Below, one piece after another: positions 52,645 to 62,790 of a DNA stretch of 64,000 nt. Made by a program: the position numbers and the translations under genes. Origin of the DNA: Gemmatimonadaceae bacterium. GTDB lineage: Bacteria; Gemmatimonadota; Gemmatimonadetes; Gemmatimonadales; Gemmatimonadaceae. The number at the start of each line of letters is the position of its first letter. Positions within the stretch are counted from its first letter, which is position 1. Under the pieces are notes generated by a model, which was not told the origin of the DNA, did no database searches, and saw nothing but the letters and a program-made list of their open reading frames with translations. The stretch lies in the NCBI GenBank assembly GCA_016742275.1, contig JACVCD010000010.1:145258-209257 (forward strand), read 5' to 3'.

Positions 52645-53730
52645 TCACTCCTGATCGACGGGCATTCGAGTTCGTCTTAGAGTGGGCACTTCGCCCTCCG
52701 CGATGGTAATGAGAAACGAATTCAGTACGGCGAACGCATACGCATCGTGGTCCAGTTGCCAACTGGCTGTATGTCGTCCCGACCAGTCAAATCGATGCAC
52801 GTACCTTCCGGCATTGTTGGTTGCCCGATCGTACTTCCCGATGAGACGACCACTGAACAGGGCATAAATGGCGTCGTCAGTTGCCACGCAATCGATGTAT
52901 GCGTAGCGCACTCCGGGGGCGCCACCCTTGAACATTCGTCGGCCAATCAGTGGCGTGTCGATGAACGAGGAGCTGAACGAATGCGGCACACTCGCCGCGA
53001 TGTCACGCTTGGACGCGACATCGACAATTGCCATGCGCGGTGTGTACCGGAGTGCGAGCGCGATATGATTGTTTCGCACCCCGCAAATTCGCGCCTTGTA
53101 GGCGGTGCGTAGGAAGTGAGAATCGGCAAGCGGTACTCGCAATGCTGGAAGGGCAAGATGCTCGATACGCCGGCCACTCGAATCGATGATCTGCAAAACC
53201 GAACTATCTGATGCGTTCGTCGCAACGAGGCGACCGTCCAACAATCGCGCGACACTCTCAGGCCGCCAATCCAGCCTGGTAGTCTCGACCACATGAATAC
53301 CACGCGATTGCAGCGAGTCAGTTGAAACAGTCGTGATTCTCTGCTGGTTGTAGTCGTACAAACTCACGACTCCATTCACTCCCGCGAGTGTGTCGATGCT
53401 GACAACACTCTCGAACTCGCCGGGTCCTCGCCCCGACCGGCCGAGGGACCGGAGCAACGCGCCGGTTTCTCCGTCGACTAGATGTATCCTCGGACCACGG
53501 GCCTGGTCAGCAACCAGCAGATCCCCACGTATCGCTCGCACTCGATACGGGATCCCGAATGCGGGACTGGCCGCGAACAACTCGCTTGCGGGAAGCAGCG
53601 TAGTTCCAGGAGGCGCAACCAGTTCGGCCGCGCCTCCTGCTCGCACAAGCGCCGACTCAATAGCCTTCTCGGCGGCCTCCTCGCTACACCCCAGCAAAAC
53701 CGTAAATGTCAGAGCCAGAAGTAAACGCAT
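52645..53730 (-). CDS. Six-bladed beta-propeller-like lipoprotein
   Basis: The 361-residue product begins with a lipoprotein signal (LLLALTFTVLLGC) and shows repeated strands of the type VADQARGPRIHLVDGETGALLRSLGRSGRGPGEFESVVSI. These are typical of 6-bladed beta-propeller (NHL or TolB-like) proteins. It should be anchored at the outer or inner membrane and exposed to the periplasm. No enzymatic residue is evident. The next gene downstream is the convergent MBL-fold gene. Confidence 0.75.
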   Translation of the reverse strand: MRLLLALTFTVLLGCSEEAAEKAIESALVRAGGAAELVAPPGTTLLPASELFAASPAFGIPYRVRAIRGDLLVADQARGPRIHLVDGETGALLRSLGRSGRGPGEFESVVSIDTLAGVNGVVSLYDYNQQRITTVSTDSLQSRGIHVVETTRLDWRPESVARLLDGRLVATNASDSSVLQIIDSSGRRIEHLALPALRVPLADSHFLRTAYKARICGVRNNHIALALRYTPRMAIVDVASKRDIAASVPHSFSSSFIDTPLIGRRMFKGGAPGVRYAYIDCVATDDAIYALFSGRLIGKYDRATNNAGRYVHRFDWSGRHTASWQLDHDAYAFAVLNSFLITIAEGEVPTLRRTRMPVDQE

Positions 53731-53788
53731 TTTGTATTGCCGTTCCGGAGAATTAGAGCGACTCCCAGACCATCAGCGCGTGCGTTTC

Positions 53789-54145
53789 TTAGGAGCGCAG
53801 CAATCGCGCCACCCCGCCCGCGAGTCCGCCTGATTGCAGCGCAGGCAGCAGAATGGAAATGAGCAACAGCGCCCACCCCGGTGCACTGAAGTTGGCGCCG
53901 ATCATGTTGGCCCACTGCATGAGACCCTCGCCGCGTACAGCGACGGCAATGAGCAACACAAGCGTAGCGCACGCCGCCGCGAGGAAGCCCGTGCGAAAGG
54001 CTCCGCGATCACGAATGACCAGCCCGATGAACAATCCGGCCGCTGCTGCCCCCCACAAGCCGCTGATGGACTGCGCCGCGACCTGCAACACCAACGCGAG
54101 CACAAAGACCCCACCGCGCGGCATCGAATTTGTCTGGTTGGTCAT
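53789..54145 (-). CDS. Small membrane protein of unknown function
   Basis: This 118-residue protein is mostly hydrophobic, with about three or four membrane segments (VFVLALVLQVAAQSISGLW, AGLFIGLVIRDRG, FLAAACATLVLLIAVAV, WALLLISILLPAL). I do not recognise the family. It starts 5 bp after the end of the penicillin acylase gene upstream, so it may be translated from the same message. Confidence 0.6.
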   Translation of the reverse strand: MTNQTNSMPRGGVFVLALVLQVAAQSISGLWGAAAAGLFIGLVIRDRGAFRTGFLAAACATLVLLIAVAVRGEGLMQWANMIGANFSAPGWALLLISILLPALQSGGLAGGVARLLRS

Positions 54146-54150
54146 GATTC

Positions 54151-56700
54151 TTACCGGGTGAGGCGCAACGTGGCGCGCGTACGGGTAGCAGGCAGTTCAT
54201 CGGCAGTGCGCGGCACAAGCACGGTATCGAGCGTGCCATTGGCCCACTTCGGCAAACGATCGAGATAGCGAGGACTGGCCGGGTTTCCGCTCTGTCCACC
54301 CGGATACACGCCCTGAACACTCGGCGACGTGGTGAGCTCCACGACCATGCGCCACGACGCACCAAAGTTGCCGTACTGCGATCCCACACTGGGATTCAGC
54401 GTCCCGCGTCCACCATCAATTGGTGTGGGTGGCGCCGAGAATCCATCGAGTCGCAGCAAATGCCGCGGACGCGCGGGTGCCACGCGTCCCCATGTCCACG
54501 GGGTTTGTTGCGGATTGCCGAACTGGGTAACCAGCGTGTCGTATGCAGCGACCAGCGCGCGCGACAACAGACGATCGCGATCCTCGACCACATCAGTGGT
54601 GCGGCGATCATCCCACCAGCGGCTCGCCGAATCGTTCAGCAACTGCAACACACGCGACTCGCTCGGACGGACCACGGTGGCACTCTGCCCAGACGGGATA
54701 AACTCATCCCACAACAATGCGGCCGTCCGCGACATCGTCGTTTCAAACAGGCGAGACCCGGTGTTGTCCTTGGTATAGCGACGATCCCACGCGGCGATCA
54801 TGTCGTGTGCCGACTTGAGCGACGATGATGTATCTCCCGCTGCAATACGGCGAGAAGCCGCCTGCACAAGCGCCGGCGCAAAATGATCTGCGCGCACACT
54901 GCCGGGATTGGTGTGATAGCTTCGCATGACATCGGCTGTCATGCTGCTGTCGGATCGGAGCAAACGATTGATCTGCAACGCCCGCCAGATCTCGTAATGC
55001 GCGTCCACGCCGAGATAGAGCGAATCGAGTGTCGGGTCGATGGGCTCCTGATTGGCGGAAGCCAGAAAGCCCTGCGCCGGATTCACGCTCTGTGGATACT
55101 GACTTACTGCGCGGAAGCCCATCCAGTCGCTGGCGCGTGTGGTACCATCGAACAGATCGAGACCACGCGCACGATTGGCACGAATGGGATGACGTCCCGT
55201 GGAGCGAATGGCGATCGTGCCTGCCGTATCAGCCACGATCATATTCTGCGCGGGTGCGGTGTAGTACACCGCCAGCGAATCGAGAAAGCCCTGCGCAGTA
55301 GGCGCGCGCAAACCGGCGTAGAAGCCAAGCAGTTCATTGCCCGCTTCGAGCACGGTCCACCGCATGGACAGCCACTCGCGCCCCTGACGCGACATGGGTC
55401 CGCGGTGCGTGTAGTACACGGTGTCCGTGGCAAACACACGACCACTCTGATTGCGATACTGCTCGACTCGCGTATCCACCAATGGCTCCTGCTTGCCATC
55501 AAGCAGGTACGACGTAGGGCGGTCGGCATTGTCCACCGACTCGCGCCAGAAGTCCATGACATCGGCGCCGGTGTTGGTGAAGCTCCACGCAAACGCACGC
55601 GTGTAGCCGATGGTCACACCGGGCAACCCGGGAATCGTCACACCACCAACATCCATCACGCCCGGCACCACGAGATGCACTTCAAACCAGATACTCGGCA
55701 GTGTGAGCTCGAGGTGCGGATCACCAGCCAACAAGGCCTTGCCCGTTGCACTGCGCGACGGAGACACAGCCCAGTTGTTGCTCGCAAATGCCCGCTCCTG
55801 CTGCAGTGCGAATCGTTCCTCGGAGTTCTGTCCATCACGCGCCCACTGCAGCGGCGACGATCGACGTGCAGCGCTGCCATCAGGCCCATCAAGCAACGCG
55901 GCAACCAGTCGCGCAGCAGCAGTATCCGGCGCACCAGGCGCCGGCAGCCGACCCATGTCCTCGCGTGGCACATTCCGTGGCGCCGGCTGAATCGGCTCCT
56001 GAATGGGCGAACTCGCGTCCCACATGGCACGTGCAGCTGAATCACCCACAAGTGCACGTGCACGCAGGAAATCGAGCTCCAATGGACTGTGCGCCAGCGT
56101 GTAACCCATGCGATTGAGCAAATGCATGCTGTGCACCGGCAGCCACTCACGTGGCGTCTTCTGCAGAAGTTTGTACTCCACCGGAAGCTGCGCCGTACTC
56201 AGCGACGTGCGATATGCATTGATGCCATCAGCATATGCGGCCAACACACGAAACAGTGTGCCCGACGTATCCATTGTGGTCATGCGCTGCTCGGCTGAGC
56301 GCGGCATACCCAACTGCCGTGTTTCGCGATCGGCAGGCAAGGCCACTTCGCCAACGAGTTCCGTCAGTGTGCCTTCACCCGCGCGCGACTGCACTTCGAG
56401 CTGAAAGAGTCGATCCCGCGCCACGACATACCCGAGCGCGCGCACGGCATCGAGATCGTTCGATGCAAAGATGTGCGGCACACTGCGATGATCGTATCGG
56501 ATGTCAACATCGGCGCCGAGCGACGCAATTCGCGCGTTGGCTTCGGTTGGCAGGTCATTCAGGGTGTTGACCCAGAGCCCCGTCGACGGGGACAGCAGCG
56601 CATTGAGCGGGGGTACCGGGCCGGCGCCGCGTACACCAATCCACGTGGTACCAAGTCCGAGAGCCAGCAGAGCCAGACCAGTTCCGAGTTTCCGGGCCAT
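54151..56700 (-). CDS. Penicillin acylase family (S45) protein
   Basis: The ~849-residue product from the ATG at 56700 begins with a hydrophobic signal segment and then the family N-terminal part (VDIRYDHRSVPHIFASN, GYVVARDRLFQLEVQSRAGEGTLTEL). The nucleophile region reads FASNNWAVSPSRSATGKALLAGDPHLE, where Ser becomes the N-terminus of the beta chain after self-cleavage. The substrate amide (lactone, penicillin or other) is unknown. The ATG at 56763 would prepend a polar, non-native leader. Confidence 0.9.
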   Translation of the reverse strand: MARKLGTGLALLALGLGTTWIGVRGAGPVPPLNALLSPSTGLWVNTLNDLPTEANARIASLGADVDIRYDHRSVPHIFASNDLDAVRALGYVVARDRLFQLEVQSRAGEGTLTELVGEVALPADRETRQLGMPRSAEQRMTTMDTSGTLFRVLAAYADGINAYRTSLSTAQLPVEYKLLQKTPREWLPVHSMHLLNRMGYTLAHSPLELDFLRARALVGDSAARAMWDASSPIQEPIQPAPRNVPREDMGRLPAPGAPDTAAARLVAALLDGPDGSAARRSSPLQWARDGQNSEERFALQQERAFASNNWAVSPSRSATGKALLAGDPHLELTLPSIWFEVHLVVPGVMDVGGVTIPGLPGVTIGYTRAFAWSFTNTGADVMDFWRESVDNADRPTSYLLDGKQEPLVDTRVEQYRNQSGRVFATDTVYYTHRGPMSRQGREWLSMRWTVLEAGNELLGFYAGLRAPTAQGFLDSLAVYYTAPAQNMIVADTAGTIAIRSTGRHPIRANRARGLDLFDGTTRASDWMGFRAVSQYPQSVNPAQGFLASANQEPIDPTLDSLYLGVDAHYEIWRALQINRLLRSDSSMTADVMRSYHTNPGSVRADHFAPALVQAASRRIAAGDTSSSLKSAHDMIAAWDRRYTKDNTGSRLFETTMSRTAALLWDEFIPSGQSATVVRPSESRVLQLLNDSASRWWDDRRTTDVVEDRDRLLSRALVAAYDTLVTQFGNPQQTPWTWGRVAPARPRHLLRLDGFSAPPTPIDGGRGTLNPSVGSQYGNFGASWRMVVELTTSPSVQGVYPGGQSGNPASPRYLDRLPKWANGTLDTVLVPRTADELPATRTRATLRLTR

Positions 56701-56883
56701 GGGAGGGTCGAAGGGAGGGGAAAATGGCTGGGGAAGGATCCGCCGTGGCGCGCCGGTGTGCAAGTTCGGGAGGCGGTGGCGTTACCTGTCTGAGGCCGGA
56801 AATCCCGATGGGACGACTGGTCTCGGTCCGGACTCCTGCGCGATTCGGCGCGGGGCCGGCGGGCCGTCACCCAGGCACTGCCA

Positions 56884-57447
56884 ATGGATCATCTCGACCG
56901 ACTCTTCCGCGAATATCACATTCCGCTGGTGCGCTATCTGACGCGCCGGCTCGGGGATCGTGATGTGGCCGAAGAACTCGCACAGGAAACATTTGTGCGA
57001 GCCATGCGACAAGGGCCCGTGCAGCATGAGCGCGCGTGGCTGTTTGCCGTGGCCACCAATCTGGCGCGCGACGAAGCGCGCCGAACATCACGCACACGTC
57101 AACGACTGACGTTGCTGCGCAGTGAAATGGACGCCACCCGCGCCGATGTCGTGGAACCCGATGTGCTGCAGGACGAAGAACTGGCAGACCGGGTGCGCGA
57201 ACAGGCGTTGGCCCGAGCCGCCGTGGATGCACTGGCCGAACGAGATCGTTTGGCGCTGCTGCTTCGCGAAGAAGGGCTCGACTATCACGAAATCGCCGCG
57301 GCACTGGGGCTCAGCGTGGGAAGCGTAGGGACGACGCTTTCGCGGGCCCGTCGCCGCCTCATGGATGTTTACGAATCGCAGCAGCGCCATCGTGAGAACA
57401 ATCGCGATAGCGAGCGCGCCGCGCGGGAGGGATCCGATGTCGCATGA
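56884..57447 (+). CDS. RNA polymerase ECF sigma factor
   Basis: The 187-residue product has sigma region 2 (LFREYHIPLVRYLTRRLGDRDVAEELAQETFVRAMRQG) and region 4 (LAERDRLALLLREEGLDYHEIAAALGLSVGSVGTTLSRARRRL). The stop overlaps the next gene by 11 bp, whose N-terminus is a zinc-finger anti-sigma domain. It is divergent from the penicillin acylase gene. The stimulus is unknown. Confidence 0.93.
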   Translation: MDHLDRLFREYHIPLVRYLTRRLGDRDVAEELAQETFVRAMRQGPVQHERAWLFAVATNLARDEARRTSRTRQRLTLLRSEMDATRADVVEPDVLQDEELADRVREQALARAAVDALAERDRLALLLREEGLDYHEIAAALGLSVGSVGTTLSRARRRLMDVYESQQRHRENNRDSERAAREGSDVA

Positions 57448-60205
57448 CATGATGAGCGATGCGTTCGGTGGACCGGAAGGCATGCCGGACGGAACGCCAG
57501 AGGAGCGTCTGGTGCCCGAGTTTGACAGCGAGGGACACGCGGACGAAGGCACGATTCATACATGGCTTGACCGCATGTTCGACGATGAAGCGTCGGCATT
57601 GGTCGAAGCGCATGTGTCGGGCTGTGCACGATGCCAGGAAGTCGTAGCAGAAGCACGCGGACTGATCGCGGGGACATCACGCGTGCTTGATGCGCTCGAC
57701 GGACCGTTGGCGGCGCCGGTGGCTAGTGCGGTGCCTGCATCCGTGGTACGTCCGGTCGCTTCGGCTCGGCCGCGAGTTGCTGTGCGGACATGGAGATGGA
57801 TGGGAGGGCTGGCGGCGGCTGTTCTTGCTGTGTTCGTAGTGCAGCGTCAGGGAGGATTTGAGGAGGGGAAAACTGCGGTAGCAGGTGGGGCGGAAGCTGT
57901 GAGAGCGGAAGCGCAGGATTCGGCAGCGAGCGGCGCGGCTGCGGCTTCGCCGGCATCCGCACCTGTTGCGGAAACTGCGGTGCAGGCTCCGGCGGCTGCG
58001 CCGGCGGTTGCACGGGGTACTGCGCCGACGCCGACGTCGACGTCGACGCCCACGGAGGGAACTGCGCGGACGGCGCTAGCGGACTCGCGCGAGCGGAACG
58101 ACGCTAGCGCACAGGCGCGAATGGCGCCGGGATCGGCGGGGGCGGGGGCTTCGGTGGTACCCGCGGCGGCTTCGCCGGCCGCTTCACCAGCACCGCCACC
58201 GGCTGCTCAGGCGTTCCGCACTGCAGAGGCGGCAGTGTCAGCGTCTGATGCGGCTGTTGCGGTGGCATCAATCGAGCTGGTGGGTGTGGTGCGTGATGGC
58301 GGGACGCAGGTGCCTGTTCAGCAGGCGCAGGTGCAGGTCACGTACCAGTCGCCGCGCGGTCAGCAGGTTGCGGGCAGCATATCCGATGCGACGGGCGCTT
58401 ACCGCATTCGCCTGACCAACGCGACCCGCCCGTCGGGGGCGCAACTCAATGTGCGCCGCTTGGGATACTCACCGATTCGTCAGACGATTTCGCTCGACCG
58501 CGATATCGTTGTGACAGACATCGTGATGCAGCAGGCGATGCAGTCTCTTAACTCTGTTGCCGTACAGGGAGCAGCAGCGACAGCTGAGCGGCCAAGGGTT
58601 GCCGGCATTGCGACCATGCCCGCGGACGGCCGTGGTGTCGCCGGTGGCGTTGCCAAGAGCGCCGAAAGTGCACCAGCTCGTCGTATGGCCGCGCCACCAG
58701 CGCCGGTCACTATGCAGGAATCGGTGGTATCACGCCCGCGAGGCGACGCGGCAAGCCGTGAACAGTACGATCGCATCGAGGACAATCCGTTCCTCGGCGT
58801 GCGCAACAATCCGCTATCGACCTTCTCCATCGACGTCGACCGCGCATCGTACGGCAACATGCGGCGTTTCATCACGCAGGGTCAGCGTCCGCCGAAGGAT
58901 GCAGTGCGCATCGAAGAGTTGGTGAACTACTTCCCGTACGACTTGCCGGCACCCGAAGGCAACGATCCGGTCCGCATCACCACGGAAACCATGCAGGCAC
59001 CGTGGCAGCCGCGGCATCGATTGGTGCGCATTGCCCTGCAGGCGCAGCGCATCGACACACGCAATCTGCCACCGAACAATCTCGTGTTCCTGGTGGATGT
59101 GTCAGGTTCGATGATGTCGCCCGACAAGCTGCCGTTGGTGAAGCAGGCGCTGCGTCTCCTCGTGAACGAATTGCGTCCGCAGGATCGTGTGGCACTCGTG
59201 ACCTATGCCGGCAACGCGGGTGTGGTGCTGCCTGGCACGAGTGGCGACGAGAAAGTCACCATCAACGAAGCCATCGATCGCCTCGAAGCGGGTGGATCAA
59301 CGGCCGGTGGTGCGGGTCTGGCACTGGCTTACGATGTGGCCCGCGAAGCGTTCCGGAATGGCGGCAACAACCGCGTCATTCTCGCCACCGATGGTGATTT
59401 CAATGTCGGTGTATCGAGTGATGCCGAGCTCGAACGCATGATCGAACGTCGACGCAACGAAGGCACGTATCTCACCGTGCTCGGTTTTGGCACCGGAAAC
59501 TTCCAGTCGGCCAAGATGGAGAAGCTGGCCAAAGTCGGAAACGGCAACTTCGCCTACATCGATCGTCTCGATGAAGCCCGAAAGACGCTCGTGGAAGAAC
59601 TGGGCGCCACGCTGCGCACGGTGGCCAACGATGTGAAGCTGCAGGTGGAGTTCAATCCATCCACTGTGCGTGCCTATCGTCTCATCGGCTACGAAAACCG
59701 GTTGCTGCGCAACGAAGACTTTGCCGACGACACCAAGGATGCGGGTGACATCGGCGCGGGTCATCAGGTCACCGCGCTCTACGAGATTGTTCCCGCAGGT
59801 GTGACCGGTACGGTACCGGTGCGCGAAGTCGACTCACTCCGCTATAGCCAGGTGCCGCCACGCGACGCCGACGACAACACACCGCGTTCGGCAGGCAGCA
59901 GCGAACTCGGGTTCGTGAGGCTGCGCTACAAGCGTCCCGGCGAATCCACGAGTCGTTTGATTTCGGCACCGGTCGCGGCAACGGCGCGCAGCAACGCAAG
60001 CACGGATTTCCGATTCGCTGCGTCCGTCGCGTCCTTCGGCATGCTGCTGCGCGACAGCGAGTATCGCGGAAACAGCAGCGCCGCGCAGGTCCTCGAGATG
60101 GCCCGCGCGGCGCTGGGAAGAGATGTTGGCGGCTATCGCGCCGCGTTTGTCGAACTGGTGGAGCGGTGGCGCTCCATCGGCACTACTTCTGACGGGCGCC
60201 GGTGA
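57437..60205 (+). CDS. Anti-sigma zinc-finger/carboxypeptidase-regulatory/VWA (YfbK-like) fusion protein
   Basis: Three parts are visible in about 922 residues. Residues ~35-65 hold a ZAS-like zinc motif (EAHVSGCARCQEV) that could bind the sigma factor encoded upstream. A membrane helix lies near 122-137 (WMGGLAAAVLAVFVVQ). After an Ala/Pro-rich linker comes a CarboxypepD_reg-like domain (about 270-375, IELVGVVRDG ... LNVRRLGYSPIRQTISL). A large YfbK-type region then has a VWA with a MIDAS (FLVDVSGSMMSPDK, VILATDGDFNVG), followed by DUF3520-like strands. It looks like a sigma control protein with a periplasmic sensor. GGGAGGG precedes the ATG at 57437. Confidence 0.85.
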   Translation: MSHDMMSDAFGGPEGMPDGTPEERLVPEFDSEGHADEGTIHTWLDRMFDDEASALVEAHVSGCARCQEVVAEARGLIAGTSRVLDALDGPLAAPVASAVPASVVRPVASARPRVAVRTWRWMGGLAAAVLAVFVVQRQGGFEEGKTAVAGGAEAVRAEAQDSAASGAAAASPASAPVAETAVQAPAAAPAVARGTAPTPTSTSTPTEGTARTALADSRERNDASAQARMAPGSAGAGASVVPAAASPAASPAPPPAAQAFRTAEAAVSASDAAVAVASIELVGVVRDGGTQVPVQQAQVQVTYQSPRGQQVAGSISDATGAYRIRLTNATRPSGAQLNVRRLGYSPIRQTISLDRDIVVTDIVMQQAMQSLNSVAVQGAAATAERPRVAGIATMPADGRGVAGGVAKSAESAPARRMAAPPAPVTMQESVVSRPRGDAASREQYDRIEDNPFLGVRNNPLSTFSIDVDRASYGNMRRFITQGQRPPKDAVRIEELVNYFPYDLPAPEGNDPVRITTETMQAPWQPRHRLVRIALQAQRIDTRNLPPNNLVFLVDVSGSMMSPDKLPLVKQALRLLVNELRPQDRVALVTYAGNAGVVLPGTSGDEKVTINEAIDRLEAGGSTAGGAGLALAYDVAREAFRNGGNNRVILATDGDFNVGVSSDAELERMIERRRNEGTYLTVLGFGTGNFQSAKMEKLAKVGNGNFAYIDRLDEARKTLVEELGATLRTVANDVKLQVEFNPSTVRAYRLIGYENRLLRNEDFADDTKDAGDIGAGHQVTALYEIVPAGVTGTVPVREVDSLRYSQVPPRDADDNTPRSAGSSELGFVRLRYKRPGESTSRLISAPVAATARSNASTDFRFAASVASFGMLLRDSEYRGNSSAAQVLEMARAALGRDVGGYRAAFVELVERWRSIGTTSDGRR

Positions 60206-60557
60206 AGCCCATGCCGCCCATGCCCGTCACTTCGAGCGCGCCTTCCATGTTGTCCTTGTCCTTGAGAGCGGCGGACCCACTGATCGGAATGGCCTGACCA
60301 CCCATATCCAACTGGAATCCGAAGAACAGGGAATCACCCTTCACGACGCCGCGCACGGCCGCAGACCCCAACTCGGTCTCGGTCGTGCCGGCTACTGAAT
60401 CGCCCTTTTGCTCAAGCGTCAGGACCGCCGTGCGGGCCTGATCAGGCGACTGAATGCTCAGGTTCCACTTGCCGGAGAAGTCGGCAAACGCGGACGCGGC
60501 AGCAACACTGGCAGCAACGGCCACGAGGGCGGCGGAAGCAAGGACTCGACGGATCAT
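60183..60557 (-). CDS. Small exported protein of unknown function
   Basis: From the ATG at 60557 (MIRRVLASAAL) the product is 124 residues: a signal peptide (VLASAALVAVAASVAAASAFA), then a beta-rich body (DFSGKWNLSIQSPDQARTAVLTLEQKGDSVAGT). This resembles lipocalin-like or DUF-type sheet proteins without a named match. An in-frame ATG at 60593 is less likely. Its 3' end overlaps the end of the VWA gene by 23 bp on the opposite strand. Confidence 0.7.
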   Translation of the reverse strand: MIRRVLASAALVAVAASVAAASAFADFSGKWNLSIQSPDQARTAVLTLEQKGDSVAGTTETELGSAAVRGVVKGDSLFFGFQLDMGGQAIPISGSAALKDKDNMEGALEVTGMGGMGFTGARQK

Positions 60558-60608
60558 GGGAATTCTCGGCGATACGGGAAATAAGGTGACCACAGCTTCA
60601 GGAATCTG

Positions 60609-62729
60609 TCACGTCCGTCCCGGTCCGACTAGTTGCCGGCGGATGACAGCCAGCAACTGCTCGGCCGTGGCCGGTTTCGGGACAAAGTTCTCGCCAGGGA
60701 CCATGGTGACATCCGACGGGTCGTAGTCGGGGTCATATCCGCTGGTATACACGATGGGCAGCTCGGGGTGCCGATTGCGGAGCTCTCGGCCTAGCTGAGT
60801 TCCGCTCACGCCTCCGGGCATGACCACGTCGGTAAGGACCAGATCCACAACCCCGACATAGTCCGACCAGTGATCCAGTGCCTCCCGGCCACTGGCGGCC
60901 ATACGCACACGGAATCCGTCACGCTCGAGCACACGCGCCATGAGACGACGCACGGTGGGCTCGTCCTCCACGACGAGAATTGTGAGCGGCGTCGCATGTT
61001 CACCCGAATCGGCATCAATCACCTCGGATGGCACCGTGTCCTCGATCAACGGAGCCTGCGTGATGGGCAGCCACACCTCCATGGTGGTTCCCACACCCTC
61101 GCGTGAATCCACGCGGATGGTTCCGCCATGCTGCTGCACAATGCCGTAGGCCGTCGCGAGCCCAAGTCCGGTACCCTGCCCCGGTGGCTTGGTGGTAAAA
61201 AATGGCTCGAACAATCGCGGCACATTGGCCTTGGGAATACCGATACCGGTATCACTCACGGTAATCACCGCATAGTCACCCGGAATCACATCACTTGCGA
61301 CACTTGCAGGCACACTACGCGGCGACGTGATGATCGAGATGGTACCACCGTCGCGCTGCGCATCGCGCGCATTCAGCACGAGATTCAGCAGCACCTGTTC
61401 GATCATGCCAGCGTCAGCTGCCACCACGAGCGGCGCCGGATTGAGCGACACCGACAATTCATGCGTGGTGGGCACGACACGGCGCAGCAGTCGTGCATAG
61501 TTGCGCACCAACTGATTGAGTTCGAGCACCCGCGACTGCATGGCCTGCTGCCTGCTGAAAACCAGCAGTTGCCTGGTGAGACGGGCGGCACGCTGCGCGG
61601 CGTTCTCCACATCACTAAGCAACTCAGCAGCCAAGCGCGGCAGATCGCGTACAAGACGGATTTCGCCGAGCTGCATGAGAATGGCGGCCAGCACATTGTT
61701 GAAGTCGTGCGCCACACCACCGGCAAGCTGACCGATGGCTTCCATTTTTTGACTCTGACGCAGCCGCTGTTCACTCTCGGTGAGTGCCGCGATCATCTGC
61801 GCATTGGCGACGGTGGCATCCTGCTGCGCGCGAAGCGCTGTCGCGAGCACGAGACTGGACACCGCGACTACACCGAGGAAGACCTGCAGCAGGATCAGCG
61901 CTTGCGCATTGTTTTCTCCACCCAGCGAAAGCGGCATGTCGGCCATGAGCAGCGAGACACCAACCACACCGGCGCCAAGTACACTCCACAGTGTTCCCAA
62001 CTGCCCGAAGCGTAGCGTCGCCCACAGGATAGGAACCGTGAGCATGTAGGGGTGCGCGTCCAGCGGCCCGACGAGTGTTCGTCCCTGAAATGCCCAGAGG
62101 CCTCCTACGAGCAGTACGAGCCCGATCAGTGAGGCTTCGGCAAGTCGTACGATACGCGGCCCACGATGCGGCTTCTCCGGTGGGAACGCCAACAACACGG
62201 CAAGCGGCGTAACGAGGATGTAGCCCAGCATGTCGCCGATGCACCACACGATGCCCGCGCTGAGCATATCTGTACCGTCGGCGATCCGGGAAATAAGTCC
62301 CGAGGGGATCGCACTGATGGCTGACGCGACGGTGATGACGGTCGTGAAAAGAATGACATCGGTCACGCGCGCGAATCGCAGCGGTGCATTCAAGAACCGT
62401 TGCAGCAGACGATCCGCGATGTACAGCTCAAAGAAGCTGACGATGAGATATGCCAGTGCTGGCAGGGTGAGGAATCCCTGCAGCGAGTTGGACAGCATAT
62501 CGAGCACCGCGAGACCAACATAGATGATCGGTCGGTGATCGCGGGGCAGAATGATCAGCGCGGCGAGCGCAATGCCAATTGGTGGCCACGCGGGCGCCAG
62601 TGGCCCGGAGAGGCGAATGAGCGTGAGCGCGAGAGCGTGCGACGCGAAGTACGCCACTGCCAGACGGAGGCTGGTGGCGGTGGCGGGGTTCGGGGGCAGC
62701 AGGCCTTTCAGAGCCAACTTCAACGACAA
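60609..62729 (-). CDS. Hybrid sensor histidine kinase with MASE1 sensor and receiver domain
   Basis: The 706-residue protein has about eight membrane segments in the first 290 residues, with the MASE1 pattern (PLAPAWPPIGIALAALIIL). A HisKA domain with the phosphorylated His (GGVAHDFNNVLAAILMQL) and an HATPase domain (LVLNARDA, ITVSDTGIGIP) follow. The C-terminal receiver has ILVVEDEPTVRRL, VDLVLTDVVMPGG (Asp) and IVYTSGY. No output domain is attached, and no separate response regulator is adjacent. Confidence 0.92.
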   Translation of the reverse strand: MSLKLALKGLLPPNPATATSLRLAVAYFASHALALTLIRLSGPLAPAWPPIGIALAALIILPRDHRPIIYVGLAVLDMLSNSLQGFLTLPALAYLIVSFFELYIADRLLQRFLNAPLRFARVTDVILFTTVITVASAISAIPSGLISRIADGTDMLSAGIVWCIGDMLGYILVTPLAVLLAFPPEKPHRGPRIVRLAEASLIGLVLLVGGLWAFQGRTLVGPLDAHPYMLTVPILWATLRFGQLGTLWSVLGAGVVGVSLLMADMPLSLGGENNAQALILLQVFLGVVAVSSLVLATALRAQQDATVANAQMIAALTESEQRLRQSQKMEAIGQLAGGVAHDFNNVLAAILMQLGEIRLVRDLPRLAAELLSDVENAAQRAARLTRQLLVFSRQQAMQSRVLELNQLVRNYARLLRRVVPTTHELSVSLNPAPLVVAADAGMIEQVLLNLVLNARDAQRDGGTISIITSPRSVPASVASDVIPGDYAVITVSDTGIGIPKANVPRLFEPFFTTKPPGQGTGLGLATAYGIVQQHGGTIRVDSREGVGTTMEVWLPITQAPLIEDTVPSEVIDADSGEHATPLTILVVEDEPTVRRLMARVLERDGFRVRMAASGREALDHWSDYVGVVDLVLTDVVMPGGVSGTQLGRELRNRHPELPIVYTSGYDPDYDPSDVTMVPGENFVPKPATAEQLLAVIRRQLVGPGRT

Positions 62730-62790
62730 ACTCGAAGCAAGCGAGGGACGAACGGCGCCGAATCATCGCGCCGCGGTGGTACGATTGCCC

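Noticed and set aside
54883..56040. 385-codon open frame opposite the penicillin acylase gene
   Set aside because: No motifs, His/Arg-rich, fully inside an S45 gene on the other strand.
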